A stretch of 64,000 bases of DNA from NCBI GenBank assembly GCA_963807305.1, contig CAWEBN010000011.1:62001-126000 (forward strand). Reading direction: 5' to 3'. The notes below the pieces were generated by a model. That model made no database searches. It was not told where the DNA came from and was given only the letters and a program-made list of their open reading frames with translations. Made by a program: the position numbers and the translations under genes. Shown here piece after piece: positions 45,623 to 54,910 of the stretch. Source of the DNA: JAOPZW01 sp963807305. Its GTDB lineage: Bacteria > Actinomycetota > Thermoleophilia > Solirubrobacterales > Solirubrobacteraceae. Every line of letters begins with the position of its first letter. Position 1 is the stretch's first letter.

Positions 45623-45769
45623 TCAGCGGATCGCCGAGGAGGTGCTGGCCGCGGCGCGCTGAGGGGAGCCGTCGTCGGCGCGCGCGGTGACCGCACCGAG
45701 CGCTAGGGCCGCGATGACGATCAGTGCGGTGGGGAGGGCGCGCCAGCGATGGGGGGAGACGGGCTGCAT
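45623..45769 (-). CDS. Possible 48-residue small membrane or secreted protein
   Basis: Reading leftwards from ATG 45769, 48 residues start MQPVSPHRWRALPTALIVIA and continue with a hydrophobic stretch AALALGAVTARADDG, which looks like a signal peptide or single anchor with positive-inside charge and a possible cleavage site at TARA. It overlaps the murG end by 40 bases on the other strand. In high-G+C DNA such frames arise by chance, so it is a weak candidate. Confidence 0.3.
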   Translation of the reverse strand: MQPVSPHRWRALPTALIVIAALALGAVTARADDGSPQRAAASTSSAIR

Positions 45770-45845
45770 CACCCGCCTACAACGTGGGGGCCGGGCGAAG
45801 GTTGCGCGGTGAACGACATCGCCGCGCCGCTAGCGTTCGCCCGCG

Positions 45846-47183
45846 ATGGCGGACGAGCGACCCTGGGCCGGACGGCGGCTGCACCTGATCGGTCTCGGCG
45901 GGGCGGGGATGAGCGGCTACGCGCGCGTCGCGACGCAGCTCGGCGCCGCGGTCTCGGGCTCCGATCGCGCCGACTCCGCAGGCCTGCAGGCGCTGGCCGC
46001 CCTCGGCGTCGAGGTCCACGTCGGCCATGGCGCCGCGAACGTGCCCGCGGGCGACGGCGTCGAGGTCGTGCACTCGACGGCGATCCCGCTCGAGAACCCC
46101 GAGCGCGCCGCGGCGCGCGAGCGCGGCCTGCCCGACCGTCCGCGCGCCGAGCTGCTCGCGCAGCTGAGCGCGCTCAAGCGCACCATCGCGATCGCCGGGG
46201 CGCACGGCAAGACCACGACGACATCGATGGCGGCGCATGTGCTGCTTCGCTGCGGGCTCGAGCCCGCCTACCTGATCGGCGGGGCGCTGACCACGACCGG
46301 CCTCAACGCCGACTGGGGGGCGGGGGAGTGGCTCGTGGTCGAGGCGGACGAGTCGGACCGCTCGATGCTCTCGCTGCACGTCGACGTGGCCGTGGTGACG
46401 AACGTCGAGCTCGACCACCACGCGACCTACGGCTCACTGGCCGAGGTGCGCGAGGTCTTCCGCGCGTTGCTGGCCGGCGCGCCACAGGCCGTCCTGTGGG
46501 ACCGCCCCGACGTGCTCGCCCTGCGGGGCGATGCTCCTCACGTGGCCTTCGACGTCCCCGCCCCGGCGCTCGACCGCGGCGGATCGACGTTCGAGTGGCG
46601 CGGGCACACCGTGCGCCTGGCCGTCCCGGGCGCCCACAACGCGCGCAACGCCGCCGCCGCCCTGGAGGCCGTGGCGCTGGCCGGCGCCCGCCCCGCGGCG
46701 GCCGCCGCGGCGCTGGCGGACTTCACGGGCGCGGGGCGGCGCTTCCAGGCCCTGGGCACCACGAGCAGCGGCGCGCGCGTGATCGACGACTACGCCCATC
46801 ACCCCACCGAGGTGGCCGCCACCATCGACGCGGCCCGCACGCTGGCGCCCGGGCGGGTGGTCGCGGTCTTCCAGCCTCACCTCTACTCGCGCACGCAGCG
46901 GCTCGCACGCGACTTCGGGGCCGCGCTGGCCCGGGCCGACGTGGCCGCCGTGCTCGACGTCTACCCCGCGCGCGAGCGCGCCGAGGACTTCCCTGGTGTC
47001 ACGGGTCTGCTCGTGGCCGAGGCCGCCGCGGACGCCGCCGGCGGGCGCCCGGTGCTGTGGCTGCCGACCTTCGACGCCGCCGCGCCGGTCCTGCGCGATC
47101 TGCTGCGCGACGGCGATCTGTGCCTCGTGCTCGGCGCGGGCGACGTCGACGATCTGGGTCGCAGACTGGTCGCGAGTCGGTAG
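45846..47183 (+). CDS. murC: UDP-MurNAc:L-alanine ligase
   Basis: 445 residues from ATG 45846. The N-terminal Rossmann-like domain has HLIGLGGAGMSGYARVA, the P-loop is AIAGAHGKTTTTSMAA, then EADESDRSMLSL, VTNVELDHHATYGS, HNARNAAAALEA and the C-terminal IDDYAHHPTEVAATI and FQPHLYSRTQRLA. It adds L-Ala, the first stem residue. A 183-base gap separates it from murG, the first real break in the cluster. The PilZ gene begins 10 bases after its stop. Confidence 0.95.
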   Translation: MADERPWAGRRLHLIGLGGAGMSGYARVATQLGAAVSGSDRADSAGLQALAALGVEVHVGHGAANVPAGDGVEVVHSTAIPLENPERAAARERGLPDRPRAELLAQLSALKRTIAIAGAHGKTTTTSMAAHVLLRCGLEPAYLIGGALTTTGLNADWGAGEWLVVEADESDRSMLSLHVDVAVVTNVELDHHATYGSLAEVREVFRALLAGAPQAVLWDRPDVLALRGDAPHVAFDVPAPALDRGGSTFEWRGHTVRLAVPGAHNARNAAAALEAVALAGARPAAAAAALADFTGAGRRFQALGTTSSGARVIDDYAHHPTEVAATIDAARTLAPGRVVAVFQPHLYSRTQRLARDFGAALARADVAAVLDVYPARERAEDFPGVTGLLVAEAAADAAGGRPVLWLPTFDAAAPVLRDLLRDGDLCLVLGAGDVDDLGRRLVASR

Positions 47184-47193
47184 CGTCAAGGCG

Positions 47194-47508
47194 ATGCCCG
47201 AGCGCCGCACGACATCCCGCGCCGACATCGCCCTCCCATGCGTGCTGCGCCGGCGCACCGGGTCGGCCATCGACGCGCGGACGGTCAACCTGGGCGTGGG
47301 CGGCATGTGCATCGCCACCCCGCGCCCGCTGGCCACGGACGAGGTCCTGGAGTTCGACCTGCTCCTCAGCGGCGCGGACCGCGTCGACGGCCGTGCCCGC
47401 GTCCTGCGCCAGGAAGGCCACGACGCCTATGCGCTGCGTTTCGAGGGGCTGCTCGAGCCCGCTCAGGAGCGCCTGCGCGCCCTGGCTGCCGCGCGGCCGC
47501 TGAACTAA
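47194..47508 (+). CDS. PilZ-domain protein (candidate c-di-GMP receptor)
   Basis: 104 residues from ATG 47194, a single PilZ domain. ERRTTSRADIALPC matches the RxxxR start and ARTVNLGVGGMCIATP the [DN]xSxxG-type motif, here with Gly in place of Ser. The C-terminal strands include GRARVLRQEGHDAYALRF. Such proteins bind cyclic di-GMP and regulate surface processes. Immediately downstream of murC, so probably co-transcribed with the wall genes, which is an interesting link. The non-standard second motif leaves binding uncertain. Confidence 0.82.
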   Translation: MPERRTTSRADIALPCVLRRRTGSAIDARTVNLGVGGMCIATPRPLATDEVLEFDLLLSGADRVDGRARVLRQEGHDAYALRFEGLLEPAQERLRALAAARPLN

Positions 47509-47699
47509 TAGCCGCCGAAGACGTTGTTGCGCCGCCGCTCGGCTTCGATCCGGGCGGCGCGGCGCTCCGGGGTGTGCCGGTTGTCCCGCATCCGGCGCAT
47601 CGCCTCCTCGACCTGTCGCTCCGCGCGCGCGGCCCGGCGCTCGGGCTTCGGCAGGGCGAGCTCGCGTACGTAGCGGATCGCGTTCTCTCGTGCCCTCAT
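47505..47699 (-). CDS. Small basic helical protein
   Basis: 64 residues, ATG 47699, end overlapping the PilZ gene by 4 bases on the opposite strand. Sequence is highly charged (ENAIRYVRELALPKPERRAA, then EEAMRRMRDNRHTPERRAAR) and would form one or two basic helices. No cysteine or hydrophobic core. It could bind nucleic acid or ribosomes; I do not recognise the family. A perfect hairpin sits just before its start. Confidence 0.55.
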   Translation of the reverse strand: MRARENAIRYVRELALPKPERRAARAERQVEEAMRRMRDNRHTPERRAARIEAERRRNNVFGGY

Positions 47700-47701
47700 G
47701 G

Positions 47702-47722
47702 GGCGACGTTACGCACGTCGCC
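47702..47722. terminator. Hairpin upstream of the small basic gene
   Basis: GGCGACGT (47702-47709) and ACGTCGCC (47715-47722) form a perfect 8-bp stem with a 5-base loop, immediately 5' of the reverse-strand ATG at 47699. It may end transcription from the secreted-protein gene or fold in the leader of the small gene. Confidence 0.4.
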
Positions 47723-47753
47723 GGGTGCCGACAACCCCCGCCCAGGCGCAGGA

Positions 47754-47777
47754 CGGGCGGGCCCGAGGGCCCGCCCG
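47754..47777. terminator. GC hairpin after the secreted-protein gene
   Basis: CGGGCGGGCCC (47754-47764) and GGGCCCGCCCG (47767-47777) are perfect complements separated by GA. On the reverse strand it follows the stop of the gene at 47810 by about 33 bases, the place for a terminator, although no T-run follows. Confidence 0.55.
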
Positions 47778-47809
47778 ATCGCTGCGGTGCGGTGCGGTGG
47801 GGGAAGGCG

Positions 47810-48526
47810 CTACTTCGAGCAGGCGCTCGTCGACGTCGGCGACTGCTTGGAGCCGTCGGTGAAGACGAAGTCGCCCTTGAAGTTGAGCTTGCCGCCGGAG
47901 CAGCCCTTGAGCGCGACGTAGGGCGTGCCCTTGGCGCTGCCGCCGACGCTCGTCACGAACGAGGTCAGCGTGGCGTACAGCCCGGTCAGCGGCTGCTGGA
48001 GGTTGGCCGGGATGGTGACCACGAGCTTGCGGCCGAAGGCGCCGCTGTCGGGGTTCAGCTTGCCGACGATGACGCTGTCGATCTTCAGCGGCTTGCTGCC
48101 GGTGACGTGCAGGAGCACGGCCTTCCCGCCGGGGCCGTTGTAGGCCGTGACGGCCAGGTCCTGCTGCTGTCCGACCGCGAGGCCGGCGGCGTTGCCCGAG
48201 CCGATCTTGGCCTTGGCGCATGCGGCGGCGCCGGTCTGGGCCTGGGCCTCGGTGCAGCTGGGGAACTTCGCCGAGTTGAAGACGAGGTTCTTGTCGAAGT
48301 GGATCACGGCCGAGCGCGTGGCGAAGGCCGGGTCGGAAGGATCGAGCGCGACCTTCATGTCGACGGTCAGCTTGCCGACGGACTTCGGCTTGGCGGCGGT
48401 GCCGGCCTTGCTGTGGGCGAGCGTGACCGCGACGGACTGGTGGCTGTTGAGGGCCTGGGCGACCCCAGCGGTGCCGAGGGCGAGGATCAGTGCGCCGGCG
48501 AGGGCCAGCGAGAGGTACTTGCGCAA
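47810..48526 (-). CDS. Secreted protein of unknown function
   Basis: 238 residues from TTG 48526, which has AGGAG 6 bases upstream on the reverse strand and directly precedes a signal peptide (LRKYLSLALAGALILALGTA, cleavage near VAQALN). The mature protein is Thr/Ser/Gly rich with VAVTLAHSKAGTAAKP, IHFDKNLVFNSAKFPSC and a C-terminal FKGDFVFTDGSKQSPTST; four Cys likely make two disulfides. No catalytic motif. Divergent from a TetR gene through an A/T-rich promoter patch, hence probably regulated by it. Confidence 0.75.
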   Translation of the reverse strand: MRKYLSLALAGALILALGTAGVAQALNSHQSVAVTLAHSKAGTAAKPKSVGKLTVDMKVALDPSDPAFATRSAVIHFDKNLVFNSAKFPSCTEAQAQTGAAACAKAKIGSGNAAGLAVGQQQDLAVTAYNGPGGKAVLLHVTGSKPLKIDSVIVGKLNPDSGAFGRKLVVTIPANLQQPLTGLYATLTSFVTSVGGSAKGTPYVALKGCSGGKLNFKGDFVFTDGSKQSPTSTSACSK

Positions 48527-48572
48527 TGAGTGCTCCTGGATCAGTTCGAGGCGAGGGACTGGTTCACCGTAG

Positions 48573-48614
48573 TTTACAATCCGTAAAGTTGACAAATCGT
48601 AAATGTTCGATAAT
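48573..48614. promoter_or_regulatory. A/T-rich divergent promoter with TetR-site candidates
   Basis: TTTAC-AATCC-GTAAA (48573-48587) is a perfect inverted repeat, and its right half recurs as ACAAATCGTAAA (48592-48603). TTGACA at 48589-48594 is a consensus -35 for the TetR gene, with TAATTC (48611) or GATAAT (48609) as the -10. The base composition contrasts sharply with the surroundings. Confidence 0.6.
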
Positions 48615-48625
48615 TCTTCGCGTCC

Positions 48626-49221
48626 ATGAGCACTGAGCGCATGACGCCGACGGCCCGGCGGCTCCCGCCGGAGCAGCGCCGCGCCCAGCTCGCGCAGGCG
48701 GCCCTGGCGGTCGCGGCCGAGCAGGGCTACGCGGGCCTCTCGCTCGACGAGGTGGGCGAGCGCGCCGGGGTCACCCGCAACCTGCTCTACCACTACTTCC
48801 CGCGGGGGCGGCTCGACGTGTTCCTGGCCGCCCTGGAGCGCGCCGGCGACGAGCTGACCGGCGACTTCATCGTCGATCCCGGCCGGCCGCTAGCCGAGCG
48901 GCTCGCGGCCAACACCGACCGCGCCATCGAGCATGCCACCCGTGCGAGCGACGCCTGGCTCGTCTGGCGCCGGGCCCGCTCGGCGGCCGAGCCCGAGATC
49001 CAGGCCGTCCTCGAGCGCTACCGCGACGAGGTGATCAGGGGCATGGCCCTCAACCACCTCGGCACCGACGATCCCGCGCCCCTGGCGCGGGTCGGGCTGC
49101 GCGCGTACCTCGACTTCCACCAGACCGCGCTGGACGAGTGGCGCGACAGCGGCCTGGACCGCGAGACCCTGCTCGCCCTCCTGGAGCGCACGCTCACCGC
49201 CACGGTGGCGGCGATCACCGC

Positions 49222-49225
<4 letters not shown>
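48626..49225 (+). CDS. TetR-family transcriptional regulator
   Basis: 199 residues from ATG 48626 (a second ATG at 48641). The helix-turn-helix is RRAQLAQAALAVAAEQGYAG with LDEVGERAGVTRNLLYHYFP (about 19-60). The C-terminal domain is helical with WRRARSAAEPEIQAVLERY. Divergent from the secreted-protein gene and sharing its operator-like promoter region. Its last 4 bases overlap the end of murB on the other strand. It sits inside the dcw cluster, where it has no known role. Confidence 0.87.
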
Positions 49226-50274
<1,049 letters not shown>

Positions 50275-50323
50275 GGCGCCTCAGGGTAGGGATCCGCGCG
50301 CCCGCGTCGAAGGACGCACCCGG

Positions 50324-51160
50324 ATGCCCCTGCCCGCGCTGTCGCTGCCGCGCCGCCCGCCCGTCCGCGCCGTCGGCGCCTGCGCGTGCGTCCTGGCGCT
50401 CCTGGGCGGCGGTTGGCTGTGGCTGCGCGACTCGGGGCTGGTGGCGGTCGACAAGGTCAGCGTCACCGGGCTGAGCGGCACCGAGGCCCCGCGCGTGCGC
50501 GCGGCCCTCGAGGGCGCCGCGCGCGACATGACCACCCTGCACGTGCGTCCCGACCAGCTGCGCACGGCGGTCGAGCCGTATCCGGCGATCATGGCGGTCG
50601 ACGCCCACCCGGACTTCCCGCACGGGCTCCGCATCGTGGTCCACGAGCACGTCGCCGTCGCGATGCTCGCCGCCGGCTCGGATCGCGTCCCCGTGGCCGC
50701 CGACGGCACCCTGCTGCGGGGCAGCTCCAGCACCGGCCTGCCGGTCGTCTCCGTGGCCTCCCCGCCCCCCGGCGACACGCTGGCCGACAAACGTGCGTTG
50801 CGCGCCGTCGGCCTGCTGGCGGCCGCACCGCCCGAGCTGCGCGCCAAGGTCACCCGCGTGTACCCCGGCCCCCGGGGCCTGACCGCGCCGCTGGCCAACG
50901 GTCCGCTCCTGTTCTTCGGTGGCGCCGACCGCCTGCGGGCCAAGTGGACGGCGGCGGCCAGCGTGCTCGCCGATCGCAGCTCGACGGGCGCCACCTACAT
51001 CGACCTCCGGCTCCCCGAGCGGCCCGCCGCGGGCGGCCTCGTGGACCCGGCGGCAGCCGCGGCGCAGTCGCCCACGCAGACCAGCCCGCAGGTCGGCGCG
51101 CAGCCCGCGCAGCCCCAGACTCAGCCCTCGCAACCCCAGACGACACCGGTGGGACCATGA
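50324..51160 (+). CDS. ftsQ: Division protein FtsQ (POTRA domain)
   Basis: 278 residues, ATG 50324. A short basic cytoplasmic start, one membrane helix (AVGACACVLALLGGGWLWL, about 16-34), a POTRA domain (VDKVSVTGLSGTEAPRVRAAL to HVAVAMLAAG), then the FtsQ beta domain (VYPGPRGLTAPLANGPLLFFG). The Pro/Gln/Thr tail (about 245-278) is low complexity. FtsQ links FtsL/DivIC-type proteins to the ring. It is followed by a terminator-like hairpin, not by ftsA, as expected for actinomycetes. Confidence 0.9.
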   Translation: MPLPALSLPRRPPVRAVGACACVLALLGGGWLWLRDSGLVAVDKVSVTGLSGTEAPRVRAALEGAARDMTTLHVRPDQLRTAVEPYPAIMAVDAHPDFPHGLRIVVHEHVAVAMLAAGSDRVPVAADGTLLRGSSSTGLPVVSVASPPPGDTLADKRALRAVGLLAAAPPELRAKVTRVYPGPRGLTAPLANGPLLFFGGADRLRAKWTAAASVLADRSSTGATYIDLRLPERPAAGGLVDPAAAAAQSPTQTSPQVGAQPAQPQTQPSQPQTTPVGP

Positions 51161-51163
51161 CCT

Positions 51164-51188
51164 GACCCTCGACTTGTGGTCGAGGGTC
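51164..51188 (+). terminator. Rho-independent-type hairpin after ftsQ
   Basis: GACCCTCGAC (51164-51173) pairs perfectly with GTCGAGGGTC (51179-51188) over the loop TTGTG, followed by GTTTCG. It starts 4 bases after the ftsQ stop and would insulate ftsZ from the upstream wall operon or act as an attenuator. Confidence 0.72.
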
Positions 51189-51222
51189 GTTTCGACCGCG
51201 AATCTCATGCACAACTTGAGGG

Positions 51223-51291
51223 TTCCGGAAACTGCAAGGTTCCTTGCTGCCCTAGACTTCGCGTTGACACGGTTCGATGCCCGTGCATACG
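51223..51291 (+). promoter_or_regulatory. ftsZ promoter region with palindromes
   Basis: TTGACA (51264-51269) and CATACG (51286-51291) are 16 bases apart, about 70 bases before the ftsZ ATG. Upstream are TTCCGGAA (51223-51230) and GCAAGG-TT-CCTTGC (51234-51247), candidate regulator sites. With the hairpin before it, this gives ftsZ its own transcription unit. Confidence 0.6.
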
Positions 51292-51363
51292 GTGCATGCG
51301 CGCACACGCACGACCGGGGGCGCGCAAAACCTTCAACGCTAGATCGAGGCTCGGTCGGAACCC

Positions 51364-52443
<1,080 letters not shown>

Positions 52444-52458
<15 letters not shown>

Positions 52459-52544
52459 GCGCGCGACGGCTGAGCGTGCGCGACGGCTGAGCGTGCGCGA
52501 CGGCTGAGCGTGCGCGACGGCTGAGCGTGCGCGACCGCTGAGCG
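52444..52544 (+). repeat. 17-bp tandem repeat derived from the ftsZ 3' end
   Basis: TGAGC recurs at 52456 (the ftsZ stop), 52471, 52488, 52505, 52522 and 52539, intervals 15, 17, 17, 17 and 17. The unit is close to GCGCGACGGCTGAGCGT, which copies the last ftsZ codons CGC GAC CGC and the TGA. Units 2-5 are essentially identical. It ends just before the GC hairpin at 52570. Confidence 0.9.
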
Positions 52545-52569
52545 GCGCCCCCGGCGACGGCGCGACGGA

Positions 52570-52590
52570 CCGCTGAGAGGCCCTCAGCGG
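52570..52590 (+). terminator. Hairpin after ftsZ
   Basis: CCGCTGAG (52570-52577) and CTCAGCGG (52583-52590) are perfect complements across AGGCC. A pyrimidine-rich tract (CCCTTCCCTCCCCACTTTTC) follows about 20 bases later. Probable end of the ftsZ message. Confidence 0.62.
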
Positions 52591-52714
52591 CGTTCGCCTC
52601 CTGACGCCCTTCCCTCCCCACTTTTCGGCGCCGGACTAGCCGGATGTCCGGTCAAAATCGCCCTGCAACGACCGTAAGCTCGGTCATGGAGTTCGATCAG
52701 CCTGGGGGAACGCC

Positions 52715-52849
52715 GTGCCCGAGATGACGATTGACGATCTGGCTCAGCACCTCGAGGCGCTCGCCCAGTCCAGCGAGGACGACCGCGATCAGCTTCTGCA
52801 CGATCTGCTGGTCCAGGTGTACCCGACCAAGAGCACCCAGGACAGCTAG
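52715..52849 (+). CDS. Small 44-residue acidic helical protein
   Basis: GTG 52715 with GGGGGAA 4 bases upstream gives 44 residues: an acidic, helix-forming sequence MPEMTIDDLAQHLEALAQSS continuing SEDDRDQLLHDLLVQVYP. Such composition is not what chance frames give here. ATG 52724 is the alternative start. GACCG-TAAGCT-CGGTC (52670-52685) lies upstream. Its TAG overlaps the stop of the AraC fragment on the other strand. Function unknown; it may be a small regulator or adaptor. Confidence 0.6.
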   Translation: MPEMTIDDLAQHLEALAQSSEDDRDQLLHDLLVQVYPTKSTQDS

Positions 52850-53199
52850 GCGGCCTGCGCACGCCGGTAGCGACCCGGCGGCTCGCCCCGCACGCGTGAG
52901 AACGCGCGCGAGAACGCATATTCCGATCTATAGCCGACGCTCTCGGCCACCGCGCCCACCGGTTCGGCCGTCTCGCGCAGCCTGCGCGCGGCGAGGTCCA
53001 TCCGCCAGCGGGTGAGGTAGGCCAGCGGGGGCTCGCCGACGAGCTCCGTGAAGCGCCGGGCGAGGGTCGCCCGCGAGACGTGGACCTCGTTCGCCAGGGC
53101 CTCGATCGTCCAGGCCTGCGCCGGGCGATCGTGCAGCAGGGCGAGGGCGCCCGCGACGGCCGGGTCACGCAGGGCGCGCAGCCATGACGCCTCGCCATC
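52846..53199 (-). pseudogene. AraC-family regulator, C-terminal half only
   Basis: The reading ends at 52846 and keeps a complete AraC double helix-turn-helix: WTIEALANEVHVSRATLARR, FTELVGEPPLAYLTRWRM, VAESVGYRSEYAFSRAF and PGRYRRAQ. Family-like sequence begins at about SWLRALRDPAVAGAL (near 53199); the sensing domain that should precede it is missing and the remaining upstream frame is just the reverse of the dehydrogenase fragment. A start at 53301 exists, but the protein would lack its effector domain. Confidence 0.75.
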
Positions 53200-53202
53200 G
53201 GA

Positions 53203-53394
53203 GGCGCCGTCGACACCGACATGTTGGCTGGGATCGACGTTCCCAAGGCCTCCGCGGCCATCGTCGCCGAGGGCATCCTCGACGGGCTGGCCGCCGGCCA
53301 CCAGGACATCTTCCCCGACCCGGTCTCACGGCAGATGGCCGCGACCTGGTGGTCGGACCCCAAGGCCTTCGAGCGCGCCTTCGCGGGCGCGTGA
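53203..53394 (+). pseudogene. Short-chain dehydrogenase, C-terminal fragment
   Basis: In frame from 53203 the reading is GAVDTDMLAGIDVPKASAAI, then VAEGILDGLAAGHQDIFPDP and a stop at 53392. This is the last ~60 residues of an SDR oxidoreductase (the VDTDM and LDGLxAG tail). The nucleotide-binding and catalytic parts are absent. It abuts the AraC fragment at about 53200; the two look like the ends of a divergent pair fused by a deletion. Confidence 0.72.
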
Positions 53395-53441
53395 CGCGAC
53401 CCGGGGGAGGCCGGCCGCCGCGTTGGTAGTGTCCTGGCGCG

Positions 53442-54530
53442 GTGGCCGCCGCCTCCTCTTCCCAGACGCTCAAGCGCACGCCCCTGTTCGACCGCCATGT
53501 CGACGCGGGCGCGAAGCTCGTCCCCTTCGCGGGGTGGGAGATGCCCGTGCAGTACGGGGGGATCCGCGAGGAGCACGTCGCCGTGCGCGACGCGTGCGGG
53601 GTCTTCGACGTCTCGCACATGGGCGAGATCGAGACCAGCGGGCCGCAGGCCGTCCAGCTGCTGCAGCACCTGCTCTCCAACGACCTCGAGAAGCTCGCCG
53701 TCGGGGGCGCTCAGTACTCCGTGCTGTGTCGCGAGGACGGCGGGGTGCTCGACGACCTCTTCACCTACCGCACCGCGCCCGACCGCTACCTGACCGTCAC
53801 CAACGCCGCGAACCACGACAAGGACCTCGCGTGGTTCCAGGGCCACGCCGGTGGCGTCGACGCCGAGGTGGCCGACGCGCACGAGCGCTACGCGATGCTC
53901 GCCGTCCAGGGCCCTCGCGCGCGCGAGATCGTCCAGGCGATCGCCGACGCCCCGCTCCCGGCGCGCTTCACCACGGCGACGCGCAGGCTGGGCGGGCGCA
54001 GCACGCTCGTGTGCGGGACCGGCTATACGGGCGAGGACGGGGTCGAGATCCTCTGCGACCCCGCCGACGCGCCGGCGCTGTGGGACGAGCTCACCCGCCG
54101 CGGCGCGGCCCCCGCCGGCCTGGCCGCGCGCGACACCCTGCGCCTCGAGGTCTGCTTCCACCTCTACGGCAACGACCTGATGCCGGAGCGCGGCCCGATC
54201 GAGGCCGGCCTGGGCTGGTGCTGCAAGGAGGACACGGACTTCATCGGCGCCGACGCCGTGCGCGCCGTCCGCGAGGCCGGCCCGAGCGAGAAGCTTGCGC
54301 CCTTCACGCTGACCGGCGCCGGCATCGCGCGTCAGGGCAACCCCGTGGTCGGTGGCGGCGAGGTGACCAGCGGGACCCTGTCGCCGTGCCTGGGCGTCGG
54401 GATCGGCATGGCCTACGTGCCCGCCGAGCGGGCGCAGCCCGGCAACGAGCTGGAGATCGACGTGCGCGGCAAGGTCCGCCCCGCCGTGGTGGGCACCAAG
54501 CCGCTCTACCGCAAGGAGAACGATGGCTGA
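53442..54530 (+). CDS. gcvT: Glycine cleavage system T protein (aminomethyltransferase)
   Basis: 362 residues from GTG 53442. Family markers: LVPFAGWEMPVQYGGI, GVFDVSHMGEIE, ANHDKDLAW, YTGEDGVEIL, AARDTLRLEVCFHLYGND and GTLSPCLGVGIGMAYV. It transfers the methylene of aminomethyl-lipoyl-H to tetrahydrofolate and frees ammonia. First gene of the gcv operon; gcvH overlaps its end by 8 bases. The upstream 47 bases hold no glycine riboswitch. Confidence 0.95.
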   Translation: MAAASSSQTLKRTPLFDRHVDAGAKLVPFAGWEMPVQYGGIREEHVAVRDACGVFDVSHMGEIETSGPQAVQLLQHLLSNDLEKLAVGGAQYSVLCREDGGVLDDLFTYRTAPDRYLTVTNAANHDKDLAWFQGHAGGVDAEVADAHERYAMLAVQGPRAREIVQAIADAPLPARFTTATRRLGGRSTLVCGTGYTGEDGVEILCDPADAPALWDELTRRGAAPAGLAARDTLRLEVCFHLYGNDLMPERGPIEAGLGWCCKEDTDFIGADAVRAVREAGPSEKLAPFTLTGAGIARQGNPVVGGGEVTSGTLSPCLGVGIGMAYVPAERAQPGNELEIDVRGKVRPAVVGTKPLYRKENDG

Positions 54531-54909
54531 CGCCAGCTACCCCGACGACCTGCTCTACCACCCCGAGCACGACTGGGTTCGCCTCGACGGCGACACCGCC
54601 ACCTTCGGCATCACCTGGTTCGCCCAGGACGCGCTCGGCGAGGTCGTCTTCTTCGAGCCGCCCGAGGTGGGCAGCACCGTGAGCAAGGACGAGCCCTACG
54701 CCGAGGTGGAGTCGGTCAAGGCCGTCTCCGACGTGATCGCGCCGATGTCCGGCGAGATCGTCGAGGTCAACGCCGCGCTCTCGGACAAGCCCGAGGCCAT
54801 CAACGAGGACCCTTACGGCGACGGCTGGCTCGCCCGGGTCAAGCTCTCGGACCCCGCCGAGCGCGACAGCCTGCTCGACGCCGCCGCGTACTCCAAGAGC
54901 CTGTCCTGA
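54523..54909 (+). CDS. gcvH: Glycine cleavage system H protein (lipoyl carrier)
   Basis: 128 residues, ATG 54523. The lipoylation site is EVESVKAVSDV with Lys66; the surround FGITWFAQDALGEVVFFE, LSDKPEAINEDPYGDGWL is canonical. It shuttles the aminomethyl group between P and T proteins. It is 1 base ahead of the TTG start of gcvPA. Confidence 0.96.
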   Translation: MADASYPDDLLYHPEHDWVRLDGDTATFGITWFAQDALGEVVFFEPPEVGSTVSKDEPYAEVESVKAVSDVIAPMSGEIVEVNAALSDKPEAINEDPYGDGWLARVKLSDPAERDSLLDAAAYSKSLS

Positions 54910-54910
54910 G

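Noticed and set aside
53395..53441. Glycine riboswitch before gcvT
   Set aside because: The gap is too short and shows no riboswitch-like stems.
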